DNA from: Symsagittifera roscoffensis
Lineage: Eukaryota > Xenacoelomorpha > Acoela > Convolutidae
Direction: 5' to 3'
DNA: 64,000 nucleotides
Assembly: GCF_963678635.1 (NCBI RefSeq)
Contig: NC_087063.1
Location: 74,421,617-74,485,616, forward strand
Shown: positions 23,112 through 37,494 of the stretch, piece after piece
Numbering within the stretch: position 1 is the stretch's first letter
How the letters are laid out: each line of letters opens with the position of its first letter
Position numbers and translations under genes: made by a program
Notes under the pieces: generated by a model
Databases searched by the model: none
What the model was told of the DNA's origin: nothing
The model's input: only the letters and a program-made list of their open reading frames with translations

Positions 23112-26100
23112 AACTAGCGTTTAACGCACCTTCGGCGCCTCGAAAATTTTCGACAACTCATGAAAAACCGCAATATTGGAAACAACGTCTGCAAACTTTT
23201 AGTGTACTCTGACTGCACCCAATTACAGGGTTGGTAATTTCGAACTTTTAATTTTTTTAATTCCCATTTTAAAAGCGTCACCTCGAAAACTTAGTGGGCC
23301 TCTGGAGAAATTTGGAGGCCATATTTGCAACCACTGAGAGGACCCTACTATAGGGTTAGGAATCCAAAATTTTGTGAATTTTTTTAAACCTAAATTTCCC
23401 GAAAAAAAACGTCTTATCTCGGAAACTAAAAGGAATTGAGCATTCATATTAAGAGTCAAGATTTGAGACACTTGGATTTACGCTGACAATAAGGTTGTAT
23501 CTTCATCAAGTTAGTAGTTTCAATTTTTTCGAATTTCTTTGTAGGTAAGTTCTTTGAGAAATTTTGAAAAAACAAAAAACGTCACATCTCAGAAACTTGA
23601 AGCATTTGAGCAGTCGCGTTTAGCTGTCGCATGTGGCAAGATTTGCAACTCTTTCGAGTATCCTGACAGCACCGAACTATAGCGTTGGGAATTTCAAATT
23701 TTAAAAAATAATAAATTTAAACTTTCTGAAAATTTTTGAAAAATTCACAAAAAACGCCATCTCGAAAACTACAAAGAATTGAGCAATCATATTTGGAGGC
23801 AAGACTCGTAATATTTGAGAGTACTCTGACAGCACCCAACTACAATGCTGGGAATTTCAAAATTTTAGAGAAAAAAATTAATATAAGTTTCTAAAATTTT
23901 TTTTGAAAAAATCACAAAAAACGTCATATCTCGAAAAGTAAAAGTATTTGAACAGTCATATTTGGAGGCAAGATTTGTAACTCCTTAGAGTACTCTGACA
24001 GCACCCAACTATAAGGCTGGGAAATTCAAATTTTGAGAAACAATTAATAAAATTTTCTGAAAATTATTGAAAAAATCTCAAAAAACATCATATCTCGAAA
24101 ACTACAAGGATTTGAGCAGTCATATTTGGAGGCAAGATTTGCAACTCTTTAGAGTACCCTGACAGCACCGAGCTATAGCGTTGGGAATTTCAAATTTTGA
24201 AAAAAAATAAATTTGAACTTTCTGAATCACAAAAAACGCCATATCTCGAAAACTACAAGGAATTGAGCAATCATATTTGGAGGCAAGACTCGTAATATTT
24301 GAGAGTACTCTGACAGCACCCAACTATAAGGCTGGGAAATTCAAATTTTGAGAAACAATTCATAAAATTTTCTAAAAATTTTTGAAAAAATCTCAAAAAA
24401 CATCATATCTCGAAAACTACAAGGATTTGAGCAGTCATATTTGGAGGCAAGATTTGCAAATCTTTAGAGTACCCTGACAGCACCGAACTATAGCGTTGGG
24501 AATTTCAAATTTTGAAAAATAATAAATTTGAACTTTTGAAAATTTTTGAAAAAATCACAAAAAACGCCATATCTCGAAAACTACAAGGAATTGAGCAATC
24601 ATATTTGGAGGCAAGACTCGTAATATTTGAGAGTACTCTGACAGCACCCAACTACAAGGCTGGGAATTTCAAAATTTTAGAGAAAAAAAATTAATATAAG
24701 TTTCTAAATTTTTTTTTTTGAAAAAATCACAAAAAACGTCATATCTCGAAAAGTACAAGTATTTGAACAGTCATATTTGGAGGCAAGATTTGTAACTCTT
24801 TAGAGTACTCTGACAGCACCCAACTATAAGGCTGGGAAATTCAAATTTTGAGAAACAATTAATAAAATTTTCTGAAATTTTTTGAAAAAATCTCAAAAAA
24901 CATCATATCTCGAAAACTACAAGGATTTGAGCAGTCATATTTGGAGGCAAGATTTGCAACTCTTTAGAGTACCCTGACAGCACCGAACTATAGCGTTGGG
25001 AATTTCAAATTTTGAAAAATAATAAATTTAAACTTTCTGAAAATTTTTGAAAAAATCACAAAAAACGCCATATCTCAAAAACTACAAGGATTTGAGCAGT
25101 CATATTTGGAGGCAAGATTTGCAACTCTTTAGAGTACCCTGACAGCACCGAGCTATAGCGTTGGGAATTTCAAATTTTGAAAAAAAATAAATTTGAACTT
25201 TCTGAATCACAAAAAACGCCATATCTCGAAAACTACAAGGAATTGAGCAGTCATATTTGGAGGCAAGATTTGCAACTCTTTAGAGTACCCTGACAGCACC
25301 GAACTATAGCGTTGGGAATTTCAAATTTTGAAAAATAATAAATTTAAACTTTCTGAAAATTTTTGAAAAAATCACAAAAAACGCCATATCTCAAAAACTA
25401 CAAGGATTTGAGCAGTCATATTTGGAGGCAAGATTTGCAACTCTTTAGAGTACCCTGACAGCACCGAGCTATAGCGTTGGGAATTTCAAATTTTGAAAAA
25501 AAATAAATTTGAACTTTCTGAATCACAAAAAACGCCATATCTCGAAAACTACAAGGAATTGAGCAATCATATTTGGAGGCAAGACTCGTAATATTTGAGA
25601 GTACTCTGACAGCACCCAACTACAAGGCTGGGAATTTCAAAATTTTGGAGAAAAAAAATTAATATAAGTTTCTAAATTTTTTTTTTTTGAAAAAATCACA
25701 AAAAACGTCATATCTCGAAAAGTACAAGTATTTGAACAGTCATATTTGGAGGCAAGATTTGTAACTCTTTAGAGTACTCTGACAGCACCCAACTATAAGG
25801 CTGGGAAATTCAAATTTTGAGAAACAATTAATAAAATTTTCTGAAATTTTTTGAAAAAATCTCAAAAAACATCATATCTCGAAAACTACAAGGATTTGAG
25901 CAGTCATATTTGGAGGCAAGATTTGCAACTCTTTAGAGTACCCTGACAGCACCGAACTATAGCGTTGGGAATTTCAAATTTTGAAAAATAATAAATTTAA
26001 ACTTTCTGAAAATTTTTGAAAAAATCACAAAAAACGCCATATCTCAAAAACTACAAGGATTTGAGCAGTCATATTTGGAGGCAAGATTTGCAACTCTTTA

Positions 26101-29100
26101 GAGTACCCTGACAGCACCGAGCTATAGCGTTGGGAATTTCAAATTCTGAAAAAAAATAAATTTGAACTTTCTGAATCACAAAAAACGCCATATCTCGAAA
26201 ACTACAAGGAATTGAGCAGTCATATTTGGAGGCAAGATTTGCAACTCTTTAGAGTACCCTGACAGCACCGAACTATAGCGTTGGGAATTTCAAATTTTGA
26301 AAAATAATAAATTTAAACTTTCTGAAAATTTTTGAAAAAATCACAAAAAACGCCATATCTCAAAAACTACAAGGATTTGAGCAGTCATATTTGGAGGCAA
26401 GATTTGCAACTCTTTAGAGTACCCTGACAGCACCGAGCTATAGCGTTGGGAATTTCAAATTTTGAAAAAAAATAAATTTGAACTTTCTGAAAATTTTTGA
26501 AAAAATCACAAAAAACGCCATATCTCAAAAACTACAAGGAAATGAGCAGTCATATTTGGAGGCAAGACTCGTAATATTTGAGAGTACTCTGACAGGACAC
26601 AACTACAGGGTTGGGAATTTCAGATTTTGTGAAAAAAAATTAATAAGTTTTCTAAAAAAATTTTTGAAAAAATCACAAAAAACGCCATATCTCGAAAACT
26701 ACAAGGAATTGAGCAATCATATTTGGACGCAAGACTCGTAATATTTGAGAGTACTCTGACAGCACCCAACTACAAGGCTGTGAAATTTCAAAATTTTAGA
26801 GAAAAATAATTAATTTAAGTTTCTAAATTTTTTTTTGAAAAAATCACAAAAAACGTCATATCTCGAAAAGTACAAGTATTTGAACAGTCATATTTGGAGG
26901 CAAGATTTGTAACTCCTTAGAGTACCCTGACAGCACCGAACTATAGCGTTGGGAATTACAAATTTTGAAAAATAATAAATTTGAACTTTCTGAAAATTTT
27001 TGAAAAAATCACAAAAAACGCCATATCTCAAAAACTACAAGGAAATGAGCAGTCATATTTGGAGGCAAGACTCGTAATATTTGAGAGTACTCTGACAGGA
27101 CACAACTACAGGGTTGGGAATTTCAGATTTTGTGAAAAAAAATTAATAAGTTTTCTAAAAAATTTTTTGAAAAAATCACAAAAAACGCCATATCTCGAAA
27201 ACTACAAGGAATTGAGCAATCATATTTGGACGCAAGACTCGTAATATTTGAGAGTACTCTGACAGCACCCAACTACAAGGCTGTGAAATTTCAAAATTTT
27301 AGAGAAAAATAATTAATTTAAGTTTCTAAATTTTTTTTTGAAAAAATCACAAAAAACGTCATATCTCGAAAAGTACAAGTATTTGAACAGTCATATTTGG
27401 AGGCAAGATTTGTAACTCCTTAGAGTACTCTGACAGCACCCAACTATAAGGCTGGGAAATTCAAATTTTGAGAAACAATTAATAAAATTTTCCGAAAATT
27501 TTTGAAAAAATCTCAAAAAACATCATATCTCGAAAACTACAAGGATTTGAGCAGTCATATTTGGAGGCAAGATTTGCAACTCTTTAGAGTACCCTGACAG
27601 CACCGAACTATAGCGTTCGGAATTTCAAATTTTGAAAAATAATAAATTTTAACTTTCTGAACATTTTTGAAAAAATCACAAAAAACGCCATATCTCAAAA
27701 ACTACAAGGAAATGAGCAGTCATATTTGGAGGCAAGACTCGTAATATTTGAGAGTACTCTGACAGGACACAACTACAGGGTTGGGAATTTCAGATTTTGT
27801 GAAAAAAAATTAATAAGTTTTCTAAAAAAATTTTGAAAAAAATCATAAAAAACATATCTCGAAAACTACAAGGATTTGAACAGTCATATTTGGAGGCAAG
27901 ATTTGTAACTCCTTAGAGTACTCTGACAGCACCCAACTATAAGGCTGGGAAATTCAAATTTTGAGAAACAATAAATTTGAACTTTCTGAAAATTTTTGAA
28001 AAAATCACAAAAAACGCCATATCTCGAAAACTACAAGGAATTGAACAGTCATATTTGGAGGCAAGATTTGTAACTCCTTAGAGTACTCTGACAGCACCCA
28101 ACTATAAGGCTGGGAAATTCAAATTTTGAGAAACAATAAATTTGAACTTTCTGAAAATTTTTGAAAAAATCACAAAAAACGCCATATCTCGAAAACTACA
28201 AGGAATTGAGCAATCATATTTGGAGGCAAGACTCGTAATATTTGAGAGTACTCTGACAGGACACAACTACAGGGTTGGGAATTTCAGATTTTGTGAAAAA
28301 AAATTAATAAGTTTTCTAAAAAAATTTTGAAAAAAAATCATAAAAAACATATCTCGAAAACTACAAGGATTTGAACAGTCATATTTGGAGGCAAGATTTG
28401 TAACTCCTTAGAGTACTCTGACAGCACCCAACTATAAGGCTGGGAAATTCAAATTTTGAGAAACAATTAATAAAATTGTCTGGAAATTTTTGAAAAAATC
28501 TCAAAAAACATCATATCTCGAAAACTACAAGGATTTGAGCAGTCATATTTGGAGGCAAGATTTGCAACTCTTTAGAGTACCCTGACAGCACCGAACTATA
28601 GCGTTGGGAATTTCAAATTTTGAAAAATAATAAATTTTAACTTTCTGAAAATTTTTGAAAAAATCACAAAAAACGCCATATCTCAAAAACTACAAGGAAA
28701 TGAGCAGTCATATTTGGAGGCAAGACTCGTAAAATTTGAGAGTACTCTGACAGGACACAACTACAGGGTTGGGAATTTCAGATTTTGTGAAAAAAAATTA
28801 ATAAGTTTTCTAAAAAAATTTTGAAAAAAATCATAAAAAACATATCTCGAAAACTACAAGGATTTGAACAGTCATATTTGGAGGCAAGATTTGTAACTCC
28901 TTAGAGTACTCTGACAGCACCCAACTATAAGGCTGGGAAATTCAAATTTTGAGAAACAATAAATTTGAACTTTCTGAAAATTTTTGAAAAAATCACAAAA
29001 AACGCCATATCTCGAAAACTACAAGGAATTGAACAGTCATATTTGGAGGCAAGATTTGTAACTCCTTAGAGTACTCTGACAGCACCCAACTATAAGGTTG

Positions 29101-32100
29101 GGAAATTCAAATTTTGAGAAACAATTAATAAAATTTTCTGGAAATTTTTGAAAAAATCTCAAAAAACATCATATCTCGAAAACTACAAGAATTTGAGCAG
29201 TCATATTTGGAGGCAAGATTTGCAACTCTTTAGAGTACCCTGACAGCACCGAACTATAGCGTTGGGAATTTCAAATTTTGAAAAATAATAAATTTTAACT
29301 TTCTGAAAATTTTAGAAAAAATCACAAAAAACGCCATATCTCGAAAACTACAAGGAATTGAGCAATCATATTTGGAGGCAAGACTCGTAATATTTGAGAG
29401 TACTCTGACAGGACACAACTACAGGGTTGGGAATTTCAGATTTTGTGAAAAAAAATTAATAAGTTTTCTAAAAAAATTTTGAAAAAAATCATAAAAAACA
29501 TATCTCGAAAACTACAAGGATTTGAACAGTCATATTTGGAGGCAAGATTTGTAACTCCTTAGAGTACTATGACAGCACCCAACTATAAGGCTGGGAAATT
29601 CAAATTTTGAGAAACAATAAATTTGAACTTTCTGAAAATTTTTGAAAAAATCACAAAAAACGCCATATCTCGAAAACTACAAGGAATTGAACAGTCATAT
29701 TTGGAGGCAAGATTTGTAACTCCTTAGAGTACTCTGACAGCACCCAACTATAAGGCTGGGAAATTCAAATTTTGAGAAACAATTAATAAAATTTTCTGGA
29801 AATTTTTGAAAAAATCTCAAAAAACAACATATCTCGAAAACTACAAGGATTTGAGCAGTCATATTTGGAGGCAAGATTTGCAACTCTTTAGAGTACCCTG
29901 ACAGCACCGAACTATAGCGTTGGGAATTTCAAATTTTGAAAAATAATAAATTTTAACTTTCTGAAAATTTTTGAAAAAATCACAAAAAACGCCATATCTC
30001 GAAAACTACAAGGAATTGAGCAATCATATTTGGAGGCAAGACTCGTAATATTTGAGAGTACTCTGACAGGACACAACTACAGGGTTGGGAATTTCAGATT
30101 TTGTGAAAAAAAATTAATAAGTTTTCTAAAAAAATTTTGAAAAAAATCATAAAAAACATATCTCGAAAACTACAAGGATTTGAACAGTCATATTTGGAGG
30201 CAAGATTTGTAACTCCTTAGAGTACTCTGACAGCACCCAACTATAAGGCTGGGAAATTCAAATTTTGAGAAACAATTAAAAAAAATTTTCTGGAAATTTT
30301 TGAAAAAATCTCAAAAAACATCATATCTCGAAAACTACAAGGATTTGAGCAGTCATATTTGGAGGCAAGATTTGCAACTCTTTAGAGTACCCTGACAGCA
30401 CCGAACTATAGCGTTGGGAATTTCAAATTTTGAAAAATAATAAATTTTAACTTTCTGAAAATTTTTGAAAAAATCACAAAAAACGCCATATCTCAAAAAC
30501 TACAAGGAAATGAGCAGTCATATTTGGAGGCAAGACTCGTAAAATTTGAGAGTACTCTGACAGGACACAACTACAGGGTTGGGAATTTCAGATTTTGTGA
30601 AAAAAAATTAATAAGTTTTCTAAAAAAATTTTGAAAAAAATCATAAAAAACATATCTCGAAAACTACAAGGATTTGAACAGTCATATTTGGAGGCAAGAT
30701 TTGTAACTCCTTAGAGTACTCTGACAGCACCCAACTATAAGGCTGGGAAATTCAAATTTTGAGAAACAATAAATTTGAACTTTCTGAAAATTTTTGAAAA
30801 AATCACAAAAAACGCCATATCTCGAAAACTACAAGGAATTGAACAGTCATATTTGGAGGCAAGATTTGTAACTCCTTAGAGTACTCTGACAGCACCCAAC
30901 TATAAGGCTGGGAAATTCAAATTTTGAGAAACAATTAATAAAATTTTCAGGAAATTTTTGAAAAAATCTCAAAAAACATCATATCTCGAAAACTACAAGA
31001 ATTTGAGCAGTCATATTTGGAGGCAAGATTTGCAACTCTTTAGAGTACCCTGACAGCACCGAACTATAGCGTTGGGAATTTCAAATTTTGAAAAATAATA
31101 AATTTCAACTTTCTGAAAATTTTTGAAAAAATCACAAAAAACGCCATATCTCGAAAACTACAAGGAATTGAGCAATCATATTTGGAGGCAAGACTCGTAA
31201 TATTTGAGAGTACTCTGACAGGACACAACTACAGGGTTGGGAATTTCAGATTTTATGATAAAAAATTAATAAGTTTTCTAAAAAAATTTTGAAAAAAATC
31301 ATAAAAAACATATCTCGAAAACTACAAGGATTTGAACAGTCATATTTGGAGGCAAGATTTGTAACTCCTTAGAGTACTCTGACAGCACCCAACTATAAGG
31401 CTGGGAAATTCAAATTTTGAGAAACAATAAATTTGAACTTTCTGAAAATTTTTGAAAAAATCACAAAAAACGCCATATCTCGAAAACTACAAGGAATTGA
31501 ACAGTCATATTTGGAGGCAAGATTTGTAACTCCTTAGAGTACTCTGACAGCACCCAACTATAAGGCTGGGAAATTCAAATTTTGAGAAACAATTAATAAA
31601 ATTTTCTGAAAATTTTTGAAAAAATCTCAAAAAACATCATATCTCGAAAACTACAAGGATTTGAGCAGTCATATTTGGAGGCAAGATTTGCAAATCTTTA
31701 GAGTACCCTGACAGCACCGAACTATAGCGTTGGGAATTTCAAATTTTGAAAAATAATTAATTTTAACTTTCTGAAAATTTTTGAAAAAATCACAAAATAC
31801 GCCATATCTCAAAAACTACAAGGAAATGAGCAGTCATATTTGGAGGCAAGACTCGTAATATTTGAGAGTACTCTGACAGGACACAACTACAGGGTTGGGA
31901 ATTTCAGATTTTGTGAAAAAAAATTAATAAGTTTTCTAAAAAAATTTTGAAAAAAATCATAAAAAACATATCTCGAAAACTACAAGGATTTGAACAGTCA
32001 TATTTGGAGGCAAGATTTGTAACTCCTTAGAGTACTCTGACAGCACCAAACTATAAGGCTGGGAAATTCAAATTTTGAGAAACAATAAATTTGAACTTTC

Positions 32101-35100
32101 TGAAAATTTTTGAAAAAATCACAAAAAACGCCATATCTCGAAAACTACAAGGAATTGAACAGTCATATTTGGAGGCAAGATTTGTAACTCCTTAGAGTAC
32201 TCTGACAGCACCCAACTATAAGGCTGGGAAATTCAAATTTTGAGAAACAATTAATAAAATTTTCTGGAAATTTTTGAAAAAATCTCAAAAAACATCATAT
32301 CTCGAAAACTACAAGGATTTGAGCAGTCATATTTGGAGGCAAGATTTGCAACTCTTTAGAGTACCCTGACAGCACCGAACTATAGCGTTGGGAATTTCAA
32401 ATTTTGAAAAATAATAAATTTTAACTTTCTGAAAATTTTTGAAAAAATCACAAAAAACGCCATATCTCAAGAACTACAAGGAAATGAGCAGTCAAATTTG
32501 GAGGCAAGACTCGTAATATTTGAGAGTACTCTGACAGGACACAACTACAGGGTTGGGAACTTCAGATTTTGTGAAAAAAAATTAATAAGTTTTCTAAAAA
32601 AAATTTGAAAAAAATCATAAAAAACATATCTCGAAAACTACAAGGATTTGAACAGTCATATTTGGAGGCAAGATTTGTAACTCCTTAGAGTACTCTGACA
32701 GCACCCAACTATAAGGCTGGGAAATTCAAATTTTGAGAAACAATAAATTTGAACTTTCTGAAAATTTTTGAAAAAATCACAAAAAACGCCATATCTCGAA
32801 AACTACAAGGAATTGAACAGTCATATTTGGAGGCAAGATTTGTAACTCCTTAGAGTACTCTGACAGCACCCAACTATAAGGCTGGGAAATTCAAATTTTG
32901 AGAAACAATTAATAAAATTTTCTGGAAATTTTTGAAAAAATCTCAAAAAACATCATATCTCGAAAACTACAAGGATTTGAGCAGTCATATTTGGAGGCAA
33001 GATTTGCAACTCTTTAGAGTACCCTGACAGCACCGAACTATAGCGTTGGGAATTTCAAATTTTGAAAAAAAATAAATTTGAACTTTCTGAATCACAAAAA
33101 ACGCCATATCTCGAAAACTACAAGGAATTGAGCAATCATATTTGGAGGCAAGACTCGTAATATTTGAGAGTACTCTGACAGCACCCAACTATAAGGCTGG
33201 GAAATTCAAATTTTGAGAAACAATTCATAAAATTTTCTAAAAATTTTTGAAAAAATCTCAAAAAACATCATATCTCGAAAACTACAAGGATTTGAGCAGT
33301 CATATTTGGAGGCAAGACTCGTAATATTTGAGAGTACTCTGACAGCACCCAACTACAAGGCTGGGAATTTCACAATTTTAGAGAAAAAAAATTAATATAA
33401 GTTTCTAAATTTTTTTTTTGAAAAAATCACAAAAAACGTCATATCTCGAAAAGTACAAGTATTTGAACAGTCATATTTGGAGGCAAGATTTGTAACTCTT
33501 TAGAGTACTCTGACAGCACCCAACTATAAGGCTGGGAAATTCAAATTCTGAGAAACAATTAAAAAAATTTTCTGAAAATTTTTGAAAAAATCTCAAAAAA
33601 CATCATATCTCGAAAACTACAAGGATTTGAGCAGTCATATTTGGAGGCAAGATTTGCAACTCTTTAGAGTACCCTGACAGCACCGAACTATAGCGTTGGG
33701 AATTTCAAATTTTGAAAAATAATAAATTTAAACTTTCTGAAAATTTTTGAAAAAATCACAAAAAACGCCATATCTCAAAAACTACAAGGAAATGAGCAGT
33801 CATATTTGGAGGCAAGACTCGTAATATTTGAGAGTACTCTGACAGGACACAACTACAGGGTTGGGAATTTCAGATTTTGTGAAAAAAAATTAATACGTTT
33901 TCTAAAAAAATTTTGAAAAAATCACAAAAAACGTCATATCTCGAAAACTACAAGGATTTGAACAGTCATATTTGGAGGCAAGATTTGTAACTCCTTAGAG
34001 TACCCTGACAGCACCGAACTATAGCGTTGGGAATTTCAAATTCTGAAAAAAAATAAATTTGAACTTTCTGAATCACAAAAAACGCCATATCTCGAAAACT
34101 ACAAGGAATTGAGCAGTCATATTTGGAGGCAAGATTTGCAACTCTTTAGAGTACCCTGACAGCACCGAACTATAGCGTTGGGAATTTCAAATTTTGAAAA
34201 ATAATAAATTTAAACTTTCTGAAAATTTTTGAAAAAATCACAAAAAACGCCATATCTCAAAAACTACAAGGAAATGAGCAGTCATATTTGGAGGCAAGAC
34301 TCGTAATATTTGAGAGTACTCTGACAGGACACAACTACAGGGTTGGGAATTTCAGATTTTGTGAAAAAAAATTAATACGTTTTCTAAAAAAATTTTGAAA
34401 AAATCACAAAAAACGTCATATCTCGAAAACTACAAGGATTTGAACAGTCATATTTGGAGGCAAGATTTGTAACTCCTTAGAGTACCCTGACAGCACCGAA
34501 CTATAGCGTTGGGAATTTCAAATTTTGAAACATAATAAATTTGAACTTTCTGAAAATTTTTGAAAAAATCACAAAAAACGCCATATCTCGAAAACTACAA
34601 GGAATTGAGCAATCATATTTGGACGCAAGACTCGTAATATTTGAGAGTACTCTGACAGCACCCAACTACAAGGCTGTGAAACTTCAAAATTTTAGAGAAA
34701 AATAATTAATTTAAGTTTCTAAATTTTTTTTTGAAAAAATCACAAAAAACGTCATATCTCGAAAAGTACAAGGAAATGAGCAGTCATATTTGGAGGCAAG
34801 ACTCGTAATATTTGAGAGTACTCTGACAGGACACAACTACAGGGTTGGGAATTTCAGATTTTGTGAAAAAAAATTAATAAGTTTTCTAAAAAAATTTTGA
34901 AAAAAATCATAAAAAACATATCTCGAAAACTACAAGGATTTGAACAGTCATATTTGGAGGCAAGATTTGTAACTCCTTAGAGTACTCTGACAGCACCCAA
35001 CTATAAGGCTGGGAAATTCAAATTTTGAGAAACAATAAATTTGAACTTTCTGAAAATTTTTGAAAAAATCACAAAAAACGCCATATCTCGAAAACTACAA

Positions 35101-35695
35101 GGAATTGAACAGTCATATTTGGAGGCAAGATTTGTAACTCCTTAGAGTACTCTGACAGCACCCAACTATAAGGCTGGGAAATTCAAATTTTGAGAAACAA
35201 TTCATAAAATTTTCTGGAAATTTTTGAAAAAATCTCAAAAAACATCATATCTCGAAAACTACAAGGATTTGAGCAGTCATATTTGGAGGCAAGATTTGCA
35301 AATCTTTAGAGTACCCTGACAGCACCGAGCTATAGCGTTGGGAATTTCAAATTTTGAAAAATAATAAATTTGAACTTTCTGAAAATTTTTGAAAAAATCA
35401 CAAAAAACGTCATATCTCGAAAACTACAAGGATTTGAACAGTCAGATTTGGAGGCAAGATTTGTAACTCCTTAGAGTACTCTGACAGCACCCAACTACAA
35501 AGCTGGGAATTTCAAATTTGGAAAAACAATAAATTAAAATTTTCTGAAAATTTTTGAAAAAATCTCAAAAAACATCATATCTCGAAAACTACAAGGATTT
35601 GAGCAGTCATATTTGGAGGCAAGATTCGCAATCCTTGAGAGTACTCTGGCAGGACCTAACTACAGGGAGGGTTGGGAATTTCAGATTTTTAAAAA
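23112..35695. repeat. Satellite array B (about 165-bp monomers)
   Basis: A 12.6-kb tandem array of the same satellite as array A. It opens with the shared boundary ACTAGCGTTTAACGCACCTT. Monomers carry CATATCTCGAAAACTACAAG, AGCAGTCATATTTGGAGGCA, GACAGCACC(C/G)AACTATA and GTTGGGAATTTCAAATTTTG. Variant types (AAGACTCGTAATATTTGAGA; CAAGATTTGTAACTCC; GACAGGACACAACTACAGGG) recur in ordered blocks, for example 24120/25416 (1,296 bp apart) and 26478/26981 (503 bp apart). The right end is truncated by a Helitron-like 3' fragment. It fills most of the intron between the RRM3 exon and the 24-nt exon. Confidence 0.95.
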
Positions 35696-35699
35696 TTAA

Positions 35700-35855
35700 T
35701 AATAATTGAGAACAGGATATGAACAGAATTTAAGAAAAATCAAAAGTCAAACCGCAATCAAGCGTGAACAAATTTTAAGATTTTTCCTCAAAAAAAGGAA
35801 AGAAAAAAACGACCTATATGAGAGCCTGAACTACGTTCAGCGACTCATAATCACA
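35700..35855 (+). mobile_element. 3' end of Helitron/HINE-like element
   Basis: AAAAGTCAAACCGCAATCAAG, CGACCTATATGAGAGCCTGA, then ACTACGTTCAGCGACTCATA. Only the terminal ~150 bp is present; it abuts array B. Confidence 0.65.
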
Positions 35856-36395
35856 AGTACAATATTTTTATAAAAAGGAACTGAATGCGTCAATGGCTTC
35901 GAGATGGTAAAGCCGAAACTTGTCTAAAGAAAAAACACTGAGCACAAATATTCCATCCTTATATGACATCAAACTACGTAAAAACAAAAAAATCAACTGA
36001 AGTTGCACTCCAGAAACACGAGCAAAACTAAAAAGGAAACAAAAGATAATCAATGACCTGCTCCAAAAATGATCCAAGCAAATAATTCTAATTTTGAGCA
36101 TAGGACATCAATATATTTCGGATGGTATCGAAATTACTATAGCCTGTATTAATGTCCTCAACATCGCTGTAATTTAGCAGATTATATGCATATATTATCA
36201 ATCGTCGAGAAGCACGATCGCCAGCATTAAATAAGTAGAGATAAAATTATACGAGCGTTTACTGAACAGACAAATCTTGAATAGATGCCCGTTTATTGTA
36301 AGCAATTACAAACGGAAACTTTTAAGCACAAGCGTTAAAATTTTAGAAGTCAGTCAACTGTACTATTACAAAGGCTAGATGTGGTATTCTCCAAA
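35856..36395. other. Intron sequence, nothing recognised
   Basis: AT-rich DNA without protein-like frames or known repeat landmarks. Confidence 0.4.
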
Positions 36396-36450
36396 AAGGC
36401 GAAGCTGAGCTTCGCTCCACTTGCGATACAAATATGGATGACAGCTATTA
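36396..36450. mobile_element. GCGAAGC-hairpin element copy
   Basis: GCGAAGC-TGA-GCTTCGC is followed by TCCACTTGCGATACAAATA. Confidence 0.65.
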
Positions 36451-36814
36451 AAATTTAAATAAAAAAATTGGAAAAAGCTTAAAAAATTCGTGGTTTTCAA
36501 TAAAAATTTGCAACAAAAGCACAAGATCTGGAAAAAAATGCCTGCATCATGAGAAAATTTACAAAGACTTTTCGGAATGCTAGAAAGAAAAGTAATTTTT
36601 TTGAAAAAAAAAAAACATTTTTGCGGAACAAAGCCAACAAAAATAAGCAAACCGACAATGATATCTAAATTAACCGAAAACTTTCTCTTTACAAAAAAAA
36701 CAGGTTTGGACTGAAATCGAACTTCCGGGCACTGTCGTCTTAAGCATGGTGGTTAAAGCAACTCGGAAGAAAACTGATAGCCCGAAAATCTGTTTTTATT
36801 TTCGGACAATAGTC

Positions 36815-36892
36815 CGAAAAAATAGGTCCCGGCAGGTTTCGAGCCGCAACTCCTTGCGGTCTCAAGCAATTGGGTTACCTCTACGCAAGATA
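36815..36892 (-). mobile_element. tRNA-derived SINE head
   Basis: On the minus strand the sequence is GCGTAGAGGTAACCCAATTG, GCTTGAGACCGC, then GGCTCGAAACCTGCCGGGAC. This is a box A / box B pair with the spacing of a Pol III promoter. It is not a functional tRNA because no clean acceptor stem or anticodon arm is seen. Confidence 0.7.
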
Positions 36893-37069
36893 GTTGATTG
36901 AATTTGAACTTATAATAACCAAGCGGAAGCAAAGCCGAAAATATCTGAGCAGAAATCTTTCACAACAAAAAGAATTCACAATAAATTCTAAACTAATAAA
37001 AAAATTACTTTCTTTTTCTTCTCAGAACACACGCACGCACGCAAAAATTTTTTCATTCCAAAACGAAGC

Positions 37070-37440
37070 AACAGGAGCCCACTAGGTCGATATAAATTAA
37101 ACCGAAACTTATTAAGCCGCTAAGCCAAAAAATGAAAAAAAAATGAAATTTTTACATATCGAGATAGTAAACTTACAACCAATGTAAAAAAAAACATGTT
37201 TCGATTCGGCCGGACTTTTCAAACGCTTAAATACTTACAGCAACTGCAGTGAAAAAGTTTATCAGCAAAAAAAACGATTCCTAGATGTGGCAACTGAGCC
37301 GAAAAACCATAAGCAGACAAATAATTGGCCAAATTTTTTTGAACCGGAATATTCGAACCCCTGTCAGATTCGAGCCCAGGACTAGTGCCCCTCAGGCGTA
37401 TTCATTACCTCCAGGCTAAGTATGCATGATACACTATGAA
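37070..37440 (-). mobile_element. SINE with tRNA-like head and AAGCCG-type body
   Basis: On the minus strand the tRNA-like head (CTTAGCCTGGAGGTAATG ... CCTGGGCTCGAATCTGACAG) is followed by a body with CTTATGGTTTTTCGGCTCAG and a distal GGCTTAATAAGTTTC. The same head and body order occurs at 56.17-56.56 kb, so the two belong to one element. Confidence 0.7.
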
Positions 37441-37494
37441 ATTTGATATCATTATGAATCAAGGTACCACCAGAAGTCCAGATGAGTACAGTTC

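Noticed and set aside
24120-33188. Repeated 67-87 codon frames in array B on both strands
   Set aside because: Same reason: satellite monomers read in frame, identical copies recur with the array blocks.
6322-35695. Possible CRISPR array
   Set aside because: Monomers are contiguous with no unique spacers, are far too long, and the DNA is eukaryotic.
36815-36892. Genuine tRNA gene
   Set aside because: Box A and B are present but the cloverleaf stems do not form and related copies are dispersed with a common body: SINE.
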